Assembly: GCA_947561715.1 (NCBI GenBank)
Contig: OX387197.1
Coordinates: 25,694,266-25,758,265 of the forward strand
Source of the DNA: Ascidia mentula
Lineage: Eukaryota > Chordata > Ascidiacea > Phlebobranchia > Ascidiidae
Direction of reading: 5' to 3'
DNA: 64,000 nt
Below the pieces are notes generated by a model. It was not told the DNA's origin, did not search any database, and saw only the letters and a program-made list of their open reading frames with translations. Shown piece by piece: positions 45,743-57,415 of this stretch. The position numbers and the translations under genes were made by a program. Each line of letters opens with the position of its first letter. Within the stretch, counting starts at the first letter, position 1.

Positions 45743-46744
45743 CCTTTTCTTAGTGCAACATTGTTTCCTCAAGTCAAAAAACTACCTTGCGTTGGTGCTT
45801 TCTCTATCAGCATTAGATAATTGTTTTTATGTATGAGAATAGTTTTGGTGATATCATAACAATGCAATTTTGTTTTCTGTTTGTAAATGTGTTGTCCACT
45901 TAACACCCTAACTTCCTCAATGATGAATTGTTCTGTAGAAAAATTGTAGTTATTCCCAACAAAAGGCAAATTAAAAACAATGCAAAATTGCTTTAATTAA
46001 GTTTATGATGCAACTAACATCCTCCTTAGAAAAGTATTTGTACAGCTTTGTTATCGTTATTCATGTACCTTTCTGTACTGTTAACATTTGATTAACTGAT
46101 TTCTGTACATATAAATTAGATACTGTAAATTCCGTTTTCAGGATTTTTATATGTGTACATGTTTAATTCAGTTTGCACTAATCAGAGTGAAGAAGCTAAT
46201 TTTTAAATGCACTTACACTGTTTTGTATTATGCTCTGCAAGTTCTCTTGTTTTCGTCAGGTTTTAATAAAGACTACATACATGTATAGATTGTGACATCT
46301 GCTAATAGTTTTGCCAGCACCATATGTAGTATAGGCTAAACAACATTCCAGTTTGTTGGCTGTGCATTCCCAGATGTAATAGAACTGTAACAAATATGAG
46401 TTTCCAATGCATAGAAAACCGCTCTTGTGTTTTTTCAGAAAGAAACGTTTGTCTGCTTGCTGCCGTTTTGTCCTCAAGCATTTCTTGTTGCTCACACTAA
46501 ACTCTGGTTACTAATGCAAATCTACCCGGGCACTGCAATAAACCCTATGATTTGTCAAATATCACAATTTAAGCTTACCACTCTAAAATTTGTCTTGGGT
46601 CCCAAATGATTCAACTTGTTTTCTGTCATCTTGTTTTAACAAAATACATTCCAGTCATCGACGTTCAGGAAACACATTTTTAATGGACCAATAAATTTGA
46701 ACTTACTTCTTACCAAAAAAATTGTCAAAAACACAAGTGGAACT
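45743..46744. other. Intergenic: 3' flanks of ABHD copy 2 and COX7A-like gene
   Basis: Two converging 3' ends. AATAAA on + at 46265-46270 suits ABHD copy 2. On the minus strand ATTAAA (46684-46679) lies about 60 bp past the COX7A-like stop. Nothing else is supported. Confidence 0.5.
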
Positions 46745-47249
46745 CTACAGGGTTACTGTAGTATAAACACTGTACAATGCAAATAAAGATATGCTTGTAT
46801 ACAAAGTCATGTTGATAATTTTGTCATTCTTTCCACTTCTGTGCACAGGAAGATGATGTTCTTTAACCTGCAAAAATATGGAAAATTCCTAACCATTGAA
46901 AACCAAGCAAGTACATACAAAACTATACAAATCTAATTAGGGTCAAATACTTTTTACATATCATGTTAATCTATGAAGCTAAATTTTGCAATATTACTAA
47001 ACAGCAATAAATTCACCAACCATTTTCAGGTGATGCTCCTGCTTAGCAGCACGTTTTGGCCAAACTTTTACAAATTCCTCACGGGTGCTGCATGTCCACT
47101 TGGTTTCTTGCAGGGTCTGGTTTCCCCGTCTTATGTTGTTGAAGATGGGCTGCAAAAGAAGGGTTGTGGTTTAAAAATATCCACATAATGTTAACAGATG
47201 AACATACTGCATTATTTGGACTTACCCTTACGGCTCGTGATAACAGCAT
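46745..47249 (-). CDS. COX7A: Cytochrome c oxidase subunit 7A-like protein
   Basis: Small nuclear gene for a single-membrane-span subunit of respiratory complex IV. Coding exons on the minus strand are 47249-47226, 47149-47021 and 46867-46745 (24, 129 and 123 nt), giving 91 residues with stop TAG. The N-terminus MLLSRAVRPIFNNIRRG is a typical mitochondrial presequence. The mature part has KRAAKQEHHLKM, then EHHLPVHRSGKNDK, matching the COX7A pattern KQ-x-x-F-x-x-x-x-G-(L/V)-PVH-x-x-GG-x-x-D, and then a hydrophobic segment TLYTSISLFALYSVY. The first coding exon seems to continue upstream as 5' UTR to 47289, with a noncoding exon possible before the donor at 47510. The family call rests on a short domain and is moderate; the splice sites and frame are consistent. 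Confidence 0.65.
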
Positions 47250-47289
47250 GTCGGACCTTTTTCACAGTCTTTTTGAAAAGCAGTATACC

Positions 47290-48266
47290 CTAACAGAAAT
47301 TATAAGCTGTCATATCGTGCACATAAATAAAATTAAATTAAGGAATGTCTACACTACATTTCCAAAGAAAAATTATCCTGCTACATTTCCCAAAGCGATT
47401 TATTCACATTTTGCAAAGCAATGTTTAAATCGTCAGGAAGTGTGAAGCTTGCAACAAATTACACAAAACAAACCGCCAACAATCAAAACAAATGAATTTA
47501 GTCACGTACCCAAGGTTGAGTTAACAAAGTTTATGTCGCTTTTTAACAAATTTTATATCGCATTTGTCGCTTGCGGCGAGTCGTGTAACGCTTTGACAGC
47601 AAAAGTAAAATTTACGATTTTAAGCAATTGTTGATTTTAGTATGACAAAAAAATGCATGAAAACTGTAATTTTTCTTCAAAGCGCATAGTAAGAAATGAT
47701 TATCCACGTGTTAGTACGTTTGGTTTTACATTTGTCATCTGGTTGAACAACCAAAGCGTATCAAAAATTGCACCGGTTTTTGATTAGGTCAAAAATCACC
47801 CTTGAGCGGTTGGTAGTACTTGACTGGAAAGTAATATGTGAAAATAATTAATTAAGACGCAGCTGTAGTAGAGATAAACGGCAACCGGTATGTAACACAG
47901 CTGTGTTATTAATATTTGCTATCCACATGTCCTTGTTCCGAGGATAAGGGGGAAGTACTTGGAACATGCAGCGAATCGCATCAAAACAGATGCTGAACGA
48001 CGTCCTTCGTGAATAACAACAAAGTAGGGCACGCGTGAAAGACAATGTGGTATCAAATGACAACACAGGCAGTTTTGCGTTCGAGTTCACTGCGTGAATT
48101 TTGACTAACCTTGTTTTTCGCCGCATGACTGTTTTGAAGTCACGTATGATCGATGTTTGACACACAGTAAATTATGATACATTTATAATCAACTTTTTTC
48201 AATCGGACACTTTAGTTTAAACGATCACTGACGAAGAGGAAGAGCAGGATATTCCAGCTTTTAGGC
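47290..48266. other. Intergenic: upstream of COX7A-like gene
   Basis: A good minus-strand donor (rc of cacgtac at 47503-47509) suggests a noncoding first exon of the COX7A-like gene just above 47510. A 105-codon minus frame at 47848-48165 has no supporting motif. The remainder is unexplained AT-rich DNA. Confidence 0.4.
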
Positions 48267-48480
48267 CACCATAAATACTTCGGGTATAAATTGGTCCAAC
48301 TCGGTGATAAAGTATAAAGTACATTCAAAACTTTAGCTAAAACGTATTAACACACGGAGAAGCAGAGAGAGAAGAACGCACAAAACTATACCCTCCTCTC
48401 AAGACACGTTTATAAGGTCGCGCTTGGTCACCCGTAGCTTAGTTTATTGTGTCAACCGTGTTTCGCATTGTTATAACGTC

Positions 48481-49347
48481 ATGTCGCCAAAGTTACTGTC
48501 CGCGACAGAATATTTTAATGCGATGCTTTATTTGCAGAACAATTGGGGTTGCCATCAGAAGCAAATTGGCCGATTTTCAAATTACGTGTTTACTGAATTA
48601 GACAATGATGGCGCAGCATCCAAGTCTGGTGCAATGAATGGTGCTCAGGCGTTCATACGCCAGCAGTACCCTATGGCCACTTACACCCATTGTTCCTCGC
48701 ATAAGCTGAATCTGGTTTTGTCTCATTCAAGCAAAGCGGACTTCGTGCGTCGGGCAATGAAACACCTGTCCAATGACATTGTGTTTTTTAATGAAAGTCC
48801 AAAACGGCAAGCTGTTTTGTCAAATGCAATAGAGGCTATTTTGCCTTAATCCTCGCACACAAGACTGAAAACCTTTTGTGAAACCCGTTGGGTCGAACGA
48901 CACGACGCTGTGCTGGTCTTCTGTGAACTATTTTTTCACTATTTGTTTTTATTAAGGTAGCGGAAGCTGGCCTGGCTGTTACTCACGGTCTTTCACATGC
49001 TCTTCAACAAAGTCTTGGTGAAATGCATTAAGCTGGTCGGTATCGCAAAAGATCAAATGCAAGATATGCTCCACAACGCAAGTGTCCAATTCAACAAAAT
49101 GTTTGTTGAACTGCCAACGACAGGGAATGAGCACGGTATTAATGTCTGTATACCTCCTGCCGCAAAACGAAATTCGGACATAACAACATACTTTCTTGAT
49201 AAAATCTATGTTCCATTAATCAAATCCATGTATGATGAACTTTGCGCAAGGTTTTCCTTCTCAGTTAATACCGTCGTAACGTTTCATGGATTTATTCCGT
49301 TTTTTCTAGGTAAGTTACTCAAATCTGAATTTCGTTTCAAAAGCAAG
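48481..49347 (+). pseudogene. hAT-type transposase remnant (ZMYM/DUF4371-like)
   Basis: The first frame has DNDGAASKSGAMNGAQAFIR, THCSSHKLNLVLS and FFNESPKRQAVL, the usual D-G-A, H-C-x-x-H-x-LNL and SPKR landmarks of hAT-type transposases. It ends at TAA 48847-48849. Past that stop the same frame goes on with LKTFCETRWVERHDAV, another family hallmark, so the stop is a disabling mutation. A second piece (48997-49350) has YFLDKIYVPLIKSMYDELCARF-like sequence in a different frame. N-terminal zinc fingers and the C-terminal dimerisation motif are not visible. It cannot encode an active enzyme. Confidence 0.72.
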
Positions 49348-49596
49348 TGAGAAACTGTCAACATTCACCATTTTTCAGATAATCGTAATGAGGTGAACAT
49401 CATCGAATTCATGGCAATGTATGGTCAAGACCTTGGAAGCCCAGCCATTGTTCACGCCGAAGTCCAACTTTGACGCAGAAAATGGGAGGGGGTACAAAAA
49501 ACTAACAGGCCTGATACAGCACTTGGTGCTTATCTTTGAGAGGACGGTGATGATTTTCCTAATGTAAAGACAGGTTAAACATTGTGCTATAGTCTG

Positions 49597-50268
49597 TTTC
49601 TGTCGAGGTTGATCGCTGTCACTCATTGTTCGTGCCATATATACGCTCTACCAGTACCTGTCGAGGTTGACTGCTAGCACTCATTGTTCGTGTCATGTAC
49701 ACGACCTGCCAGTACCTGTCGAGGTTTACCGCTGTCACTTATTGTTCGTGCCATGTACACACCCTGCCAGTACCTGTCGAGGTTGACCGCTGCCCTTATT
49801 GTTAATGTTATATACATGCCCTACCAGTACCTGTCGAGGATGACTGCTGTCACTCATTGTTCGTGCCATGTACACGCCCTGTCAGTACCTGTCGAGGTAG
49901 ACCGCTGCCCTTATTGTTAATATTATATACATGCCCTACCAGTACCTGTCGAGGATGACTGCTGTCACTTATTGTTCGTGCCATGTACACACCCTGCCAG
50001 TACCTGTCGAGGTTGACCGCTGCCCTTATTGTTAATGTTATATACATGCCCTACCAGTACCTGTCGAGGATGACTGCTGTCACTCATTGTTCGTGCCATG
50101 TACACGCCCTGTCAGTACCTGTCGAGGTAGACCGCTGTCTCTCATTGTTCATGTTATATACACGCCCTGCCAGTACCTGTCGAGGTTGACTGCTGTCACT
50201 AAATGTTCATGTCATACACACGCCCTGCCAGTACCTGTCGAGGTTGACCGCTGTCCCTCATTGTTCCT
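49597..50268. repeat. Minisatellite, 57-58-bp unit, about 12 copies
   Basis: The marker tcgagg recurs at 49603, 49661, 49719, 49777, 49834, 49892, 49949, 50007, 50064, 50122, 50180 and 50238, a period of 57 or 58 bp. Each unit contains CCAGTACCTGTCGAGG and a TGTTCGTGCCATGTACACG-type half. Units from 49777 and from 50007 are identical over more than 130 bp, so a four-unit block of 230 bp was duplicated recently. Open frames across it are by-products of the period. It lies inside the hAT remnant. Confidence 0.93.
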
Positions 50269-50542
50269 GCTACTTATCTACTGCAACAAAACTGGTTTCA
50301 TAACCAACAAAACATGGCTACATTGGAAAAATACAAGTTATGTGCCCTAATTATCAAACAATGCAATGTGTTTCAAAACAATGACGATTGTGCGTCAAAG
50401 CACCTGTTGTGCTACGTAAAAGATTTCGTTTGTTTTCGAGAAAAAAATTTTGATATCGTACTTGTGTACCTAAATTAATGAAGGTATTGACAAAAAAAGG
50501 GGGAGGGACCCCCCAGACCCCCCTGGATACGCCCATGGGAAA

Positions 50543-50840
50543 CACCATAAATACTTCGAGTATAAACTGTTTCCATTCGGTAGCAAAGTAAAAAGGACAT
50601 TCAAAACTTTAGCGAAAACGTATTGACACAAGGAGAAGCAGAGAGAGAGAGAAGAACGCACAAAACTATACCCTCCTCTCAAGACACGTTTATAAGGTCG
50701 CGCTTGGTCACCCGTAGCTTAGTTTGTGTCAACCGTGTTTCGTATTGCTATAACGTCGTTTCGCCAAAGTCACTGTCCGCGGCATAGAAAAACTAATGCC
50801 CCGTGTCCTTTTCATTCGAACAAAGCAGATCGCGTGCCAG
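50543..50840 (+). mobile_element. Second, rearranged copy of the hAT element's 5' part
   Basis: 50543-50799 repeats 48267-48521 with a few substitutions and small gaps (shared blocks include CAAGACACGTTTATAAGGTC). At about 50806-50840 the sequence then matches a part about 200 bp further into the transposase (around 48722), implying an internal deletion. A third fragment matching 48555-48600 lies at about 51490-51560 inside intron 1 of the CAP gene. Confidence 0.65.
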
Positions 50841-51102
50841 TTTGACCAAGGGTATCGGTGGGAAAAAGAGGCAATGATAAATATGCGCACTTGATAGGGA
50901 GAGAGGGTACTGACAGTGATGTGTTCCCTTCAAACTGCTGTTATCTACTTTGTTGCTTTGTATCAGCCCAGTGTCAGTGCATGAGCACACAACTTTAGGT
51001 TATTCTTGCATCTCGATAAGAGTCTGTCGCGTGAAAGCTGACACCTCTGCTGATACCGAAGGACCTTCAGTGAGAATTTGGACAGCATAAAAAAACAAGG
51101 AA

Positions 51103-54100
51103 ATGAAGGCAAGCGGGATACTATTCTTCGCCTTGCTCAGCGTAACTTTTGTAGCTGGTAAGTAACACAGTCTGTTGGTTGTTGTTGATATTTTCGTGTT
51201 GTCAACATGCTTTCAATCATGGCTGTGTTGTTTGTCGAATGAGTGGATTTGCGCATTTGCGGTTTTGACGTGTTGCATTTTAAAACTCACAAATCAAGTT
51301 CTGCATATTGTTTATTTTCTCGGAATTGTTCGTTGCCTGTATGCAATTATTTGCGTGATATTCAATAAGGGTTTCACTCATTGGTTTACAATTTACTTCA
51401 ACGTAGGTTAAAAATATGACAAGTCAAAGAATATGTGTCATGAAATGCATTATTTGCGGAACAACTTTTGACTGTTTCACGGTTAGCATCACAAGCAATT
51501 TGTCCGTTTTTTCTTCTTCAAATTACGTGTTTACTGAAGTACCTGAGGCACCGCAGCGCCCAGCAATTACGCATCATTTAATTTTCCCAATTTAACTTCC
51601 ATTTACTTGCAAGTGGGTTTTCAAGCGTAAATGACAGGCCAATAAACTGTGTAGGGCACTTAAAACCAAACCATTTCCCTCAAAATTGTAATTGATTGCA
51701 CTGTAACGTTGCACTGTAACATAGAAACAACTTTTTTCCGAATATGTCTAAATCCTTGCGTTTCAAAAAGCTTAAGAGCAGGTTTCAGAGCCGCCGAACA
51801 CTACTTTTGTGCCGCGAAAGTTTCACTAATGATGATAATTGGACGTATATGGTGCAAAATGGTATAAAGTATGACATACAATGTGTAATATTGCAAAGTT
51901 TTAACCAAAAACGGCTTATAATTGTAACCATTTTTTAATTATTACTGTAACTTACATTTTCTTCGGTAATGTTATATTAAAAAGCCATCAACATTTGGAA
52001 CCAAAAGTTATGAACCCCAGAACCGATCGTATAGTCGTGGGATATCCAGTACGAATTAAAGAAATTTGTTGAATTAAGTCTATACCTTGCATAAAATGCC
52101 GATACACAGGCTTTTATGCCCGTATTAAATAACACGTCAAGTAGTTTTGTTGTTAAATATTTATTGTGACGACGACGAATCCAGAAAAACTAATCAAGTG
52201 ACCTCTGACTCGAAAAGTTTGTGAACGACTAAACCCACCCAATTATTACATGGTTTTTCTTGAAAGCGAAATATATATGTCGTATATACCAAGGCTGACA
52301 GATTTTGGCCTGGAAATTAACGTTTCTTTGTTTGTGAATTAATCTATGGAATATATGAATATTCGTAGCAATAAAAATAGCTCAGAATACGTTTGATTTG
52401 TAGAAATGTTAAATGCAGAGGCAAAATAACGCGATCGAACGAGGCCTACATGGTCAGTAGTCCCTGAACTTGACCAATTCACACGTGTACTCAACTTATT
52501 GCTTTATTTAGACGGCCAAGTGTTCCGTGAGGTTGACATCTCACAGTACATCAAGTTTTTGGTGGATGAACACAACAAATATCGTTCATCGGTTGAACCG
52601 CCAGCCGCCAACATGAAAGAGATGGGCTGGGACCATGAGTTGGCTACCATCGCCCAAACCCACGCTAAGTGAGCGAGATATTGCGTAGAAAAGTGTTTCT
52701 TGTATGTTACAAAGTCGATTTATTTCTATCGATTAAGGTAGAGGTGCACAGGTTTAGACTGAAATCTGTCGCATTTGATCAAATTGATTACCGGGCTGGC
52801 AAAAATCTAAATTAAAACTATGTAAATTTGGTTGAGTGATAGTTAAATTAAATTCAGGTACGACATTACTCATCAATATAAACCTTGTTACTTTGTGCAA
52901 TTAAACATTAAAAAAAAAAATAATTTGTAACGTATTAACAAACCGCAATGGCCGAGCCAGCACGAACCGAATTACTCCTGAAAATTTCATGTTTGAATTG
53001 TTGTTTTACAGTGTGTGCGAATTTAAACATGACACGAATTTCTCCACATCGCTGTTCGATAAAGTAGGGGAAAATATATATTTTGGGAACATGAACGTCC
53101 AAACTACGGTGATGCTCGCTGTCGATAAGTGGTACAACGACGAGGTAAGAGATGATAATGGCACAATTTATTGAAAAAGTCCGGAATTTTGAAATAAGTG
53201 AAACGGCTACGAATAAGTCGAATGTCTGGCACTTACACAGAGCATGTACGTCCGCTTGGGATCCGTGGACCTTTAAGACCCCACATAAATTTTTCAAACC
53301 ACAATATTTTAATTGATAATTTCAGTTTGTATTGGGTCGCCACCAAAAATACCTTTAAACCCCAACCCATTGTCGGGGCAAGCTGAGTTGGCCAGGGAAC
53401 CAAAACCCTGCATGGGGAATGTAAGTTTATCTTGGTGCAATTAAACCAATTTACAGCTATTTCTGCACACAAATTTACACTGAATTGCCACACTATGACG
53501 TCACCATAATCCAACTGTTTCGCTCGAAAACAACTTTGTGTCATTGATCCCACGTAAGTGAATCTGAGAGTCATTTTCTATTCTGTTACAATTGTTGTGA
53601 CAATTTCCACCTCTTATACTTTATATGCCGAGCAGCGTGAAAACGTTTACTTCCATAGGCGAAATTTATTTATCTTGAGCAAGAAAGTTGACTGGTTTTA
53701 GCCTACGGAAGTAAACGTTTCCATGTTGCTTGTAGCACTAAAAATCTTTCTTGTTTTTTCCATTGCCTACGTCGTGATCAGGTGGCAAACTTCAACTTTG
53801 ATTTAAACGTATGCGAGGTCGGAGAGTGCGGGCATTACACACAGGTGGTATGGGCTACAACGTACAAAGTGGGATGCGCATTGACTCTTTGCGCGTGAGT
53901 ATTCTTCGATGGTTGGAGTTAGATTAGTTTATTTTATAAACTCAGTTTATAAAAAAAAACATGAAAAAAATAAAAAAAAACTGCGCCCAACTTAAATTAT
54001 TTTATTGCCAGTAAATTAACGCCCGAAAATGCTTTCTCCAAATAAGTTTGTTGCTGTAGTTATGAAGTTCTTATTTTCAGGAGAGTCACCGGTTTGGGTA

Positions 54101-56788
54101 TCCGTGGCTTAATGTTCAATTGCTACTACGGGCCGCCAGGCAACCAACAGTAAGTTTTACTATTTAACTTTTTTCGCCTTGAATTTTGCGACCACTGATG
54201 AATTTCTGCCGCCAATATGAACATTGGACAACACCACAATATAAACATTTTGCTGCAAAAGCTTTCACCAAAGACACCCAAAGTCAATTCTGTAAATTTT
54301 TTTGCGCCACTCAATATCAAGTTGTTAGCAATCCTTTGCACATAAAAATCGGTTGGTGAAGTGGATCTCAAACATTAATACTTCGTGCCTGTGTAATCCC
54401 CAAGAGCCTGTGGCCTCTGCTCAACTACAAAAACATAGATGACAAACATAAAAAACCCAACAACACCACTTTCAAGAAATTTGTATTTAACGCTATCAGT
54501 GCCGAATGTGCTTGTGCCCCCCCTACAAAACCCAGTCCCCCCAATGGGTTAATTGGCGGGCGTTGAGAAACTCTTGGTTAGTATGACCCCGGGTTTCATG
54601 TGACCTTGACTGTTGTTTCAAGGTTGAAGATGCATGATGGCACAAGTATCCCTTTATCTCCTTACATAGCTGGCCCTCCATGTTCTGCATGCGATGCCGA
54701 CGAAGAGTGTGATGTTGGGCTTAAACTTTGCGTCCGCTCATCCGACGTAGGCCTGAAGGAAACCCCCGGAGGTGAGAAAGGACAATTAAATGAAACTAAA
54801 TCATCACATCGAGTACCGAGCCATGCTGTCATTATTTGTCACAGAAAAGATTATTTGCCAAATACACCAGTACCAAAAACATTTTTGCGTCACTATAATC
54901 TATTAATTCCGGAAACTGACGTGTAGCCTAAACCCCAATTATAAACTTCAGGAAAACATGCTTAGAACAAAAATTATTTCAACACAAGAACATTTACTTG
55001 AATTGCTACGAAATGGCACAGCAGAATTTCGCAACGTATTTTCATACAAGTAACCCATTAGCTGCAAAACCATTAAAAAACATTTTAAGGCAATTCTCTT
55101 GAAAATTTTCCGACGACTCGCGTTCCAAGTAAAAAGATAACAGCTCAGGAAGGATTATGAACCAATAATCGCATACTTGTTACTTGTGATAGAATAAAGG
55201 GGCATTGTTCGGTGTTAGGAGAAATGACTCGATAACATTGCACATAAACTTGGATTATATGTACTTGGCGAACTAAGGCAGGGGTACGCAAATATTTTCG
55301 ACGTAACACCCAAGTGTTACGCAGAAAACGACTGTAAATTCGCGCGACCCTAAACCTAAAGTAAATTATAAACACCTTTACTGTCAGTCAGAACGTAGTA
55401 CTAGCCCCATAATAACTGTGGCGTAAGAATCGGACTCAGCAAAAACATGTAGACCTAACCTTATGCGTAAATTTATACTTATTTTGTGCGACCCAAAGTG
55501 AATTGTCTTGCGCCCGAACTGACTACGCAGACCCTGTCCTATGGGACAGCTGTCCCTGCTTTGACGTTTATGTTGTGATTGTGATAACTTGATTCGCTTG
55601 TATTCGCATACTATGGTAAAACAACACACTCCGGTTGTACATGGTTTGCATGGAATAAGATTCTCGCGTTTGTTATCACTTAATTGGTTCAGACTGAGGT
55701 GAATTTTTATTGTTTCGTCATACAGTCTGGTATTGGGCGTCGTTGGTCACGCAGCCTAGACGTTAACTTTTCCAGACTTAAATAATCCCAATTGACTATA
55801 CAAACATGTTGGTTTAACTAATACCACATAAAAGCGCTACTGATAGCTGAAGAGCACTAAATACACACCAATGTTCCCAGGGGATACATGGATACTTTGA
55901 TATTCCACAGAAACCTCACCCGCATCCGTGGAGACGACAACTTACCAACCAACAACAACTAAAGAAAAAACAACCCGGCCGTCAACGACGATGAAAAGCA
56001 CTACAATTTCCACCCAGACTCCAACTTCAAGTACAGCACGTCCAACTGTGACTCAACCTCCACCAATCTCATCTTGTCCAGACGACAAAGCAAAACAATA
56101 TCTAGCGGACTACAAGTAAGGGTTCAATCTGGGTATGATTACTTCCATTAAAATACTTACGGTTACGACATTGGCCGTTTAATAAAAAAACAAGGGGTGA
56201 AAAAGTGTCCTGATTTTGTGCGCAAACTATCCCGTTGTAATGTAGCAATACACAAAAATCTGTTCCTTGGAATTACAATCTTGCAACGAAGTTTATGTAT
56301 CGCAGAGAGTTCACCAACGTCACACGAAATTTAACTGTAATATTTCACAAGATACCCCTCCAGACACGTGTATACGTCACAATATGGCATTTTTTCAGTG
56401 GTTTATTGAAAGTACAGTTTCGATGACTAGTAAAATGTCACTTAACTATGTACTTAATATAGGTTTGGGAATTCTCGCCATATGTGTTGCGATCACTTAA
56501 AACGATGGTGATTAACTAAAAGTAGGTCGCCTCAACTTAGGATAAATAGCACAAACATACAGATTTTGACTAAGTCAAAACCCATATGATGAAACAGAGT
56601 GCGCAACACTCGAAGTGGGATTCTGTTTCCGCTCCATTTGAAGCAAAATGTCAACAGGATTAGGACACACCTGTTGTAGGTTTATGAAAATAATCGGTTT
56701 CTATAAAAATATGTTTTTCAGGCGATGGCAGAAATCGATGGAAAGATGGAAGAAAGTCATGGATAAATATGAGAACGGGCTTTGTTAA
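51103..56788 (+). CDS. Secreted CAP/SCP-domain (CRISP/GLIPR-type) protein with Thr-rich linker
   Basis: Eight exons: 51103-51157, 52512-52668, 53012-53144, 53782-53894, 54081-54149, 54623-54771, 55911-56115, 56722-56788; 315 residues. Exon 1 encodes a signal peptide (MKASGILFFALLSVTFVA). The CAP domain spans about residues 28-200: VDEHNKYRSSV with the first conserved His, GENIYFGN with the Glu, and CGHYTQVVWATTYKVGCA, the CAP signature with the second His, then FNCYYGPPGN. A Cys-rich hinge follows (CSACDADEECD), like the start of a CRISP hinge, but no full CRISP ion-channel regulator domain. Exon 7 is Thr/Ser/Pro-rich and probably O-glycosylated; exon 8 adds a short basic helix with a terminal Cys. 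Introns are long and partly filled by repeats. A possible polyA signal is at 57155-57160. Function unknown; CAP proteins act in secretions, immunity or fertilisation. Confidence 0.88.
53641..53720. repeat. Short inverted repeat
   Basis: AAACGTTTACTTCCATAGGC (53641-53660) pairs with GCCTACGGAAGTAAACGTTT (53701-53720), one mismatch, 40-bp loop. A small foldback in intron 3 of the CAP gene. Confidence 0.7.
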
Positions 56789-57415
56789 CGCTGAAATTGG
56801 TCGTTATATTTTGCTTCCATCGCAATATTAACAAATGTGCTTCACCATTCCAGTTGTAGTCACAATACCATGTTTGCTTGTCGAGTTTTCACCGTAATTT
56901 TCAATCTATTACTGTAAATTGCTGTGAATTGTCAACTGTTTTCCGCTGATTTTTTGCTAGCTTCAAATGTTTTTTTTTTGCTTGTCAGTACATTTTGTTT
57001 ACATTAAATGCTTTAGTTTGGTCTGTTTAGAATTAGATACATCATAAACACCGTGGTTTTTGGTGTCTGTTGACAAATGGTCGTCGAAATTGACGTGTCA
57101 TAAAGGCTATTTTGTACAAATATATGATAACAATTGCCAAATCTCTGCAATGCCAATAAACCTAAAGGCAGCTGAAGCAATATTAAAATATTTTCAGATT
57201 TTACGGGAAGGTAATTTTGCCACAAACAAATTTAGTACAAAATTAGCATAGAAAACTTAACAGCAGTCTATAAAATTACTTGGCGAAGAAATTCAGACTA
57301 GGGTATTTCCCGTATTCACCGAAGTGGAACAACCCGGTTGCAAAAGAAAATGAAAACTTGGTCGTGAGAAAAGTTAAGTTAGGTCAAGTGTGGCTTAATT
57401 TTGATTGCGTAAACA
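56789..57415. other. Intergenic between CAP gene and ERMP1
   Basis: Holds the CAP gene 3' UTR, with AATAAA at 57155-57160 as a candidate polyA signal, and the ERMP1 promoter. No other gene, RNA or repeat was recognised. Confidence 0.5.

Larger units (their letters stand above)
48267..50541 (+). mobile_element. Decayed hAT-like DNA transposon
   Basis: Holds broken transposase reading frames (48424-48849 and 48997-49350), a minisatellite and, at about 50492-50538, a C-run motif whose reverse complement reads CCATGGGCGTATCCAGGGGGG, resembling the terminal repeats of animal hAT elements. The first about 255 bp (48267-48521) are repeated beside the right end at 50543-50799. The left end and target duplication were not found, so the limits are approximate. 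Confidence 0.6.

Noticed and set aside
49684..50350. Long open frames across the 58-bp array, and a possible CRISPR-like array
   Set aside because: The frames repeat with the tandem unit and are artefacts of the period. The whole unit repeats with no unique spacers, and this is animal DNA, so it is a minisatellite.
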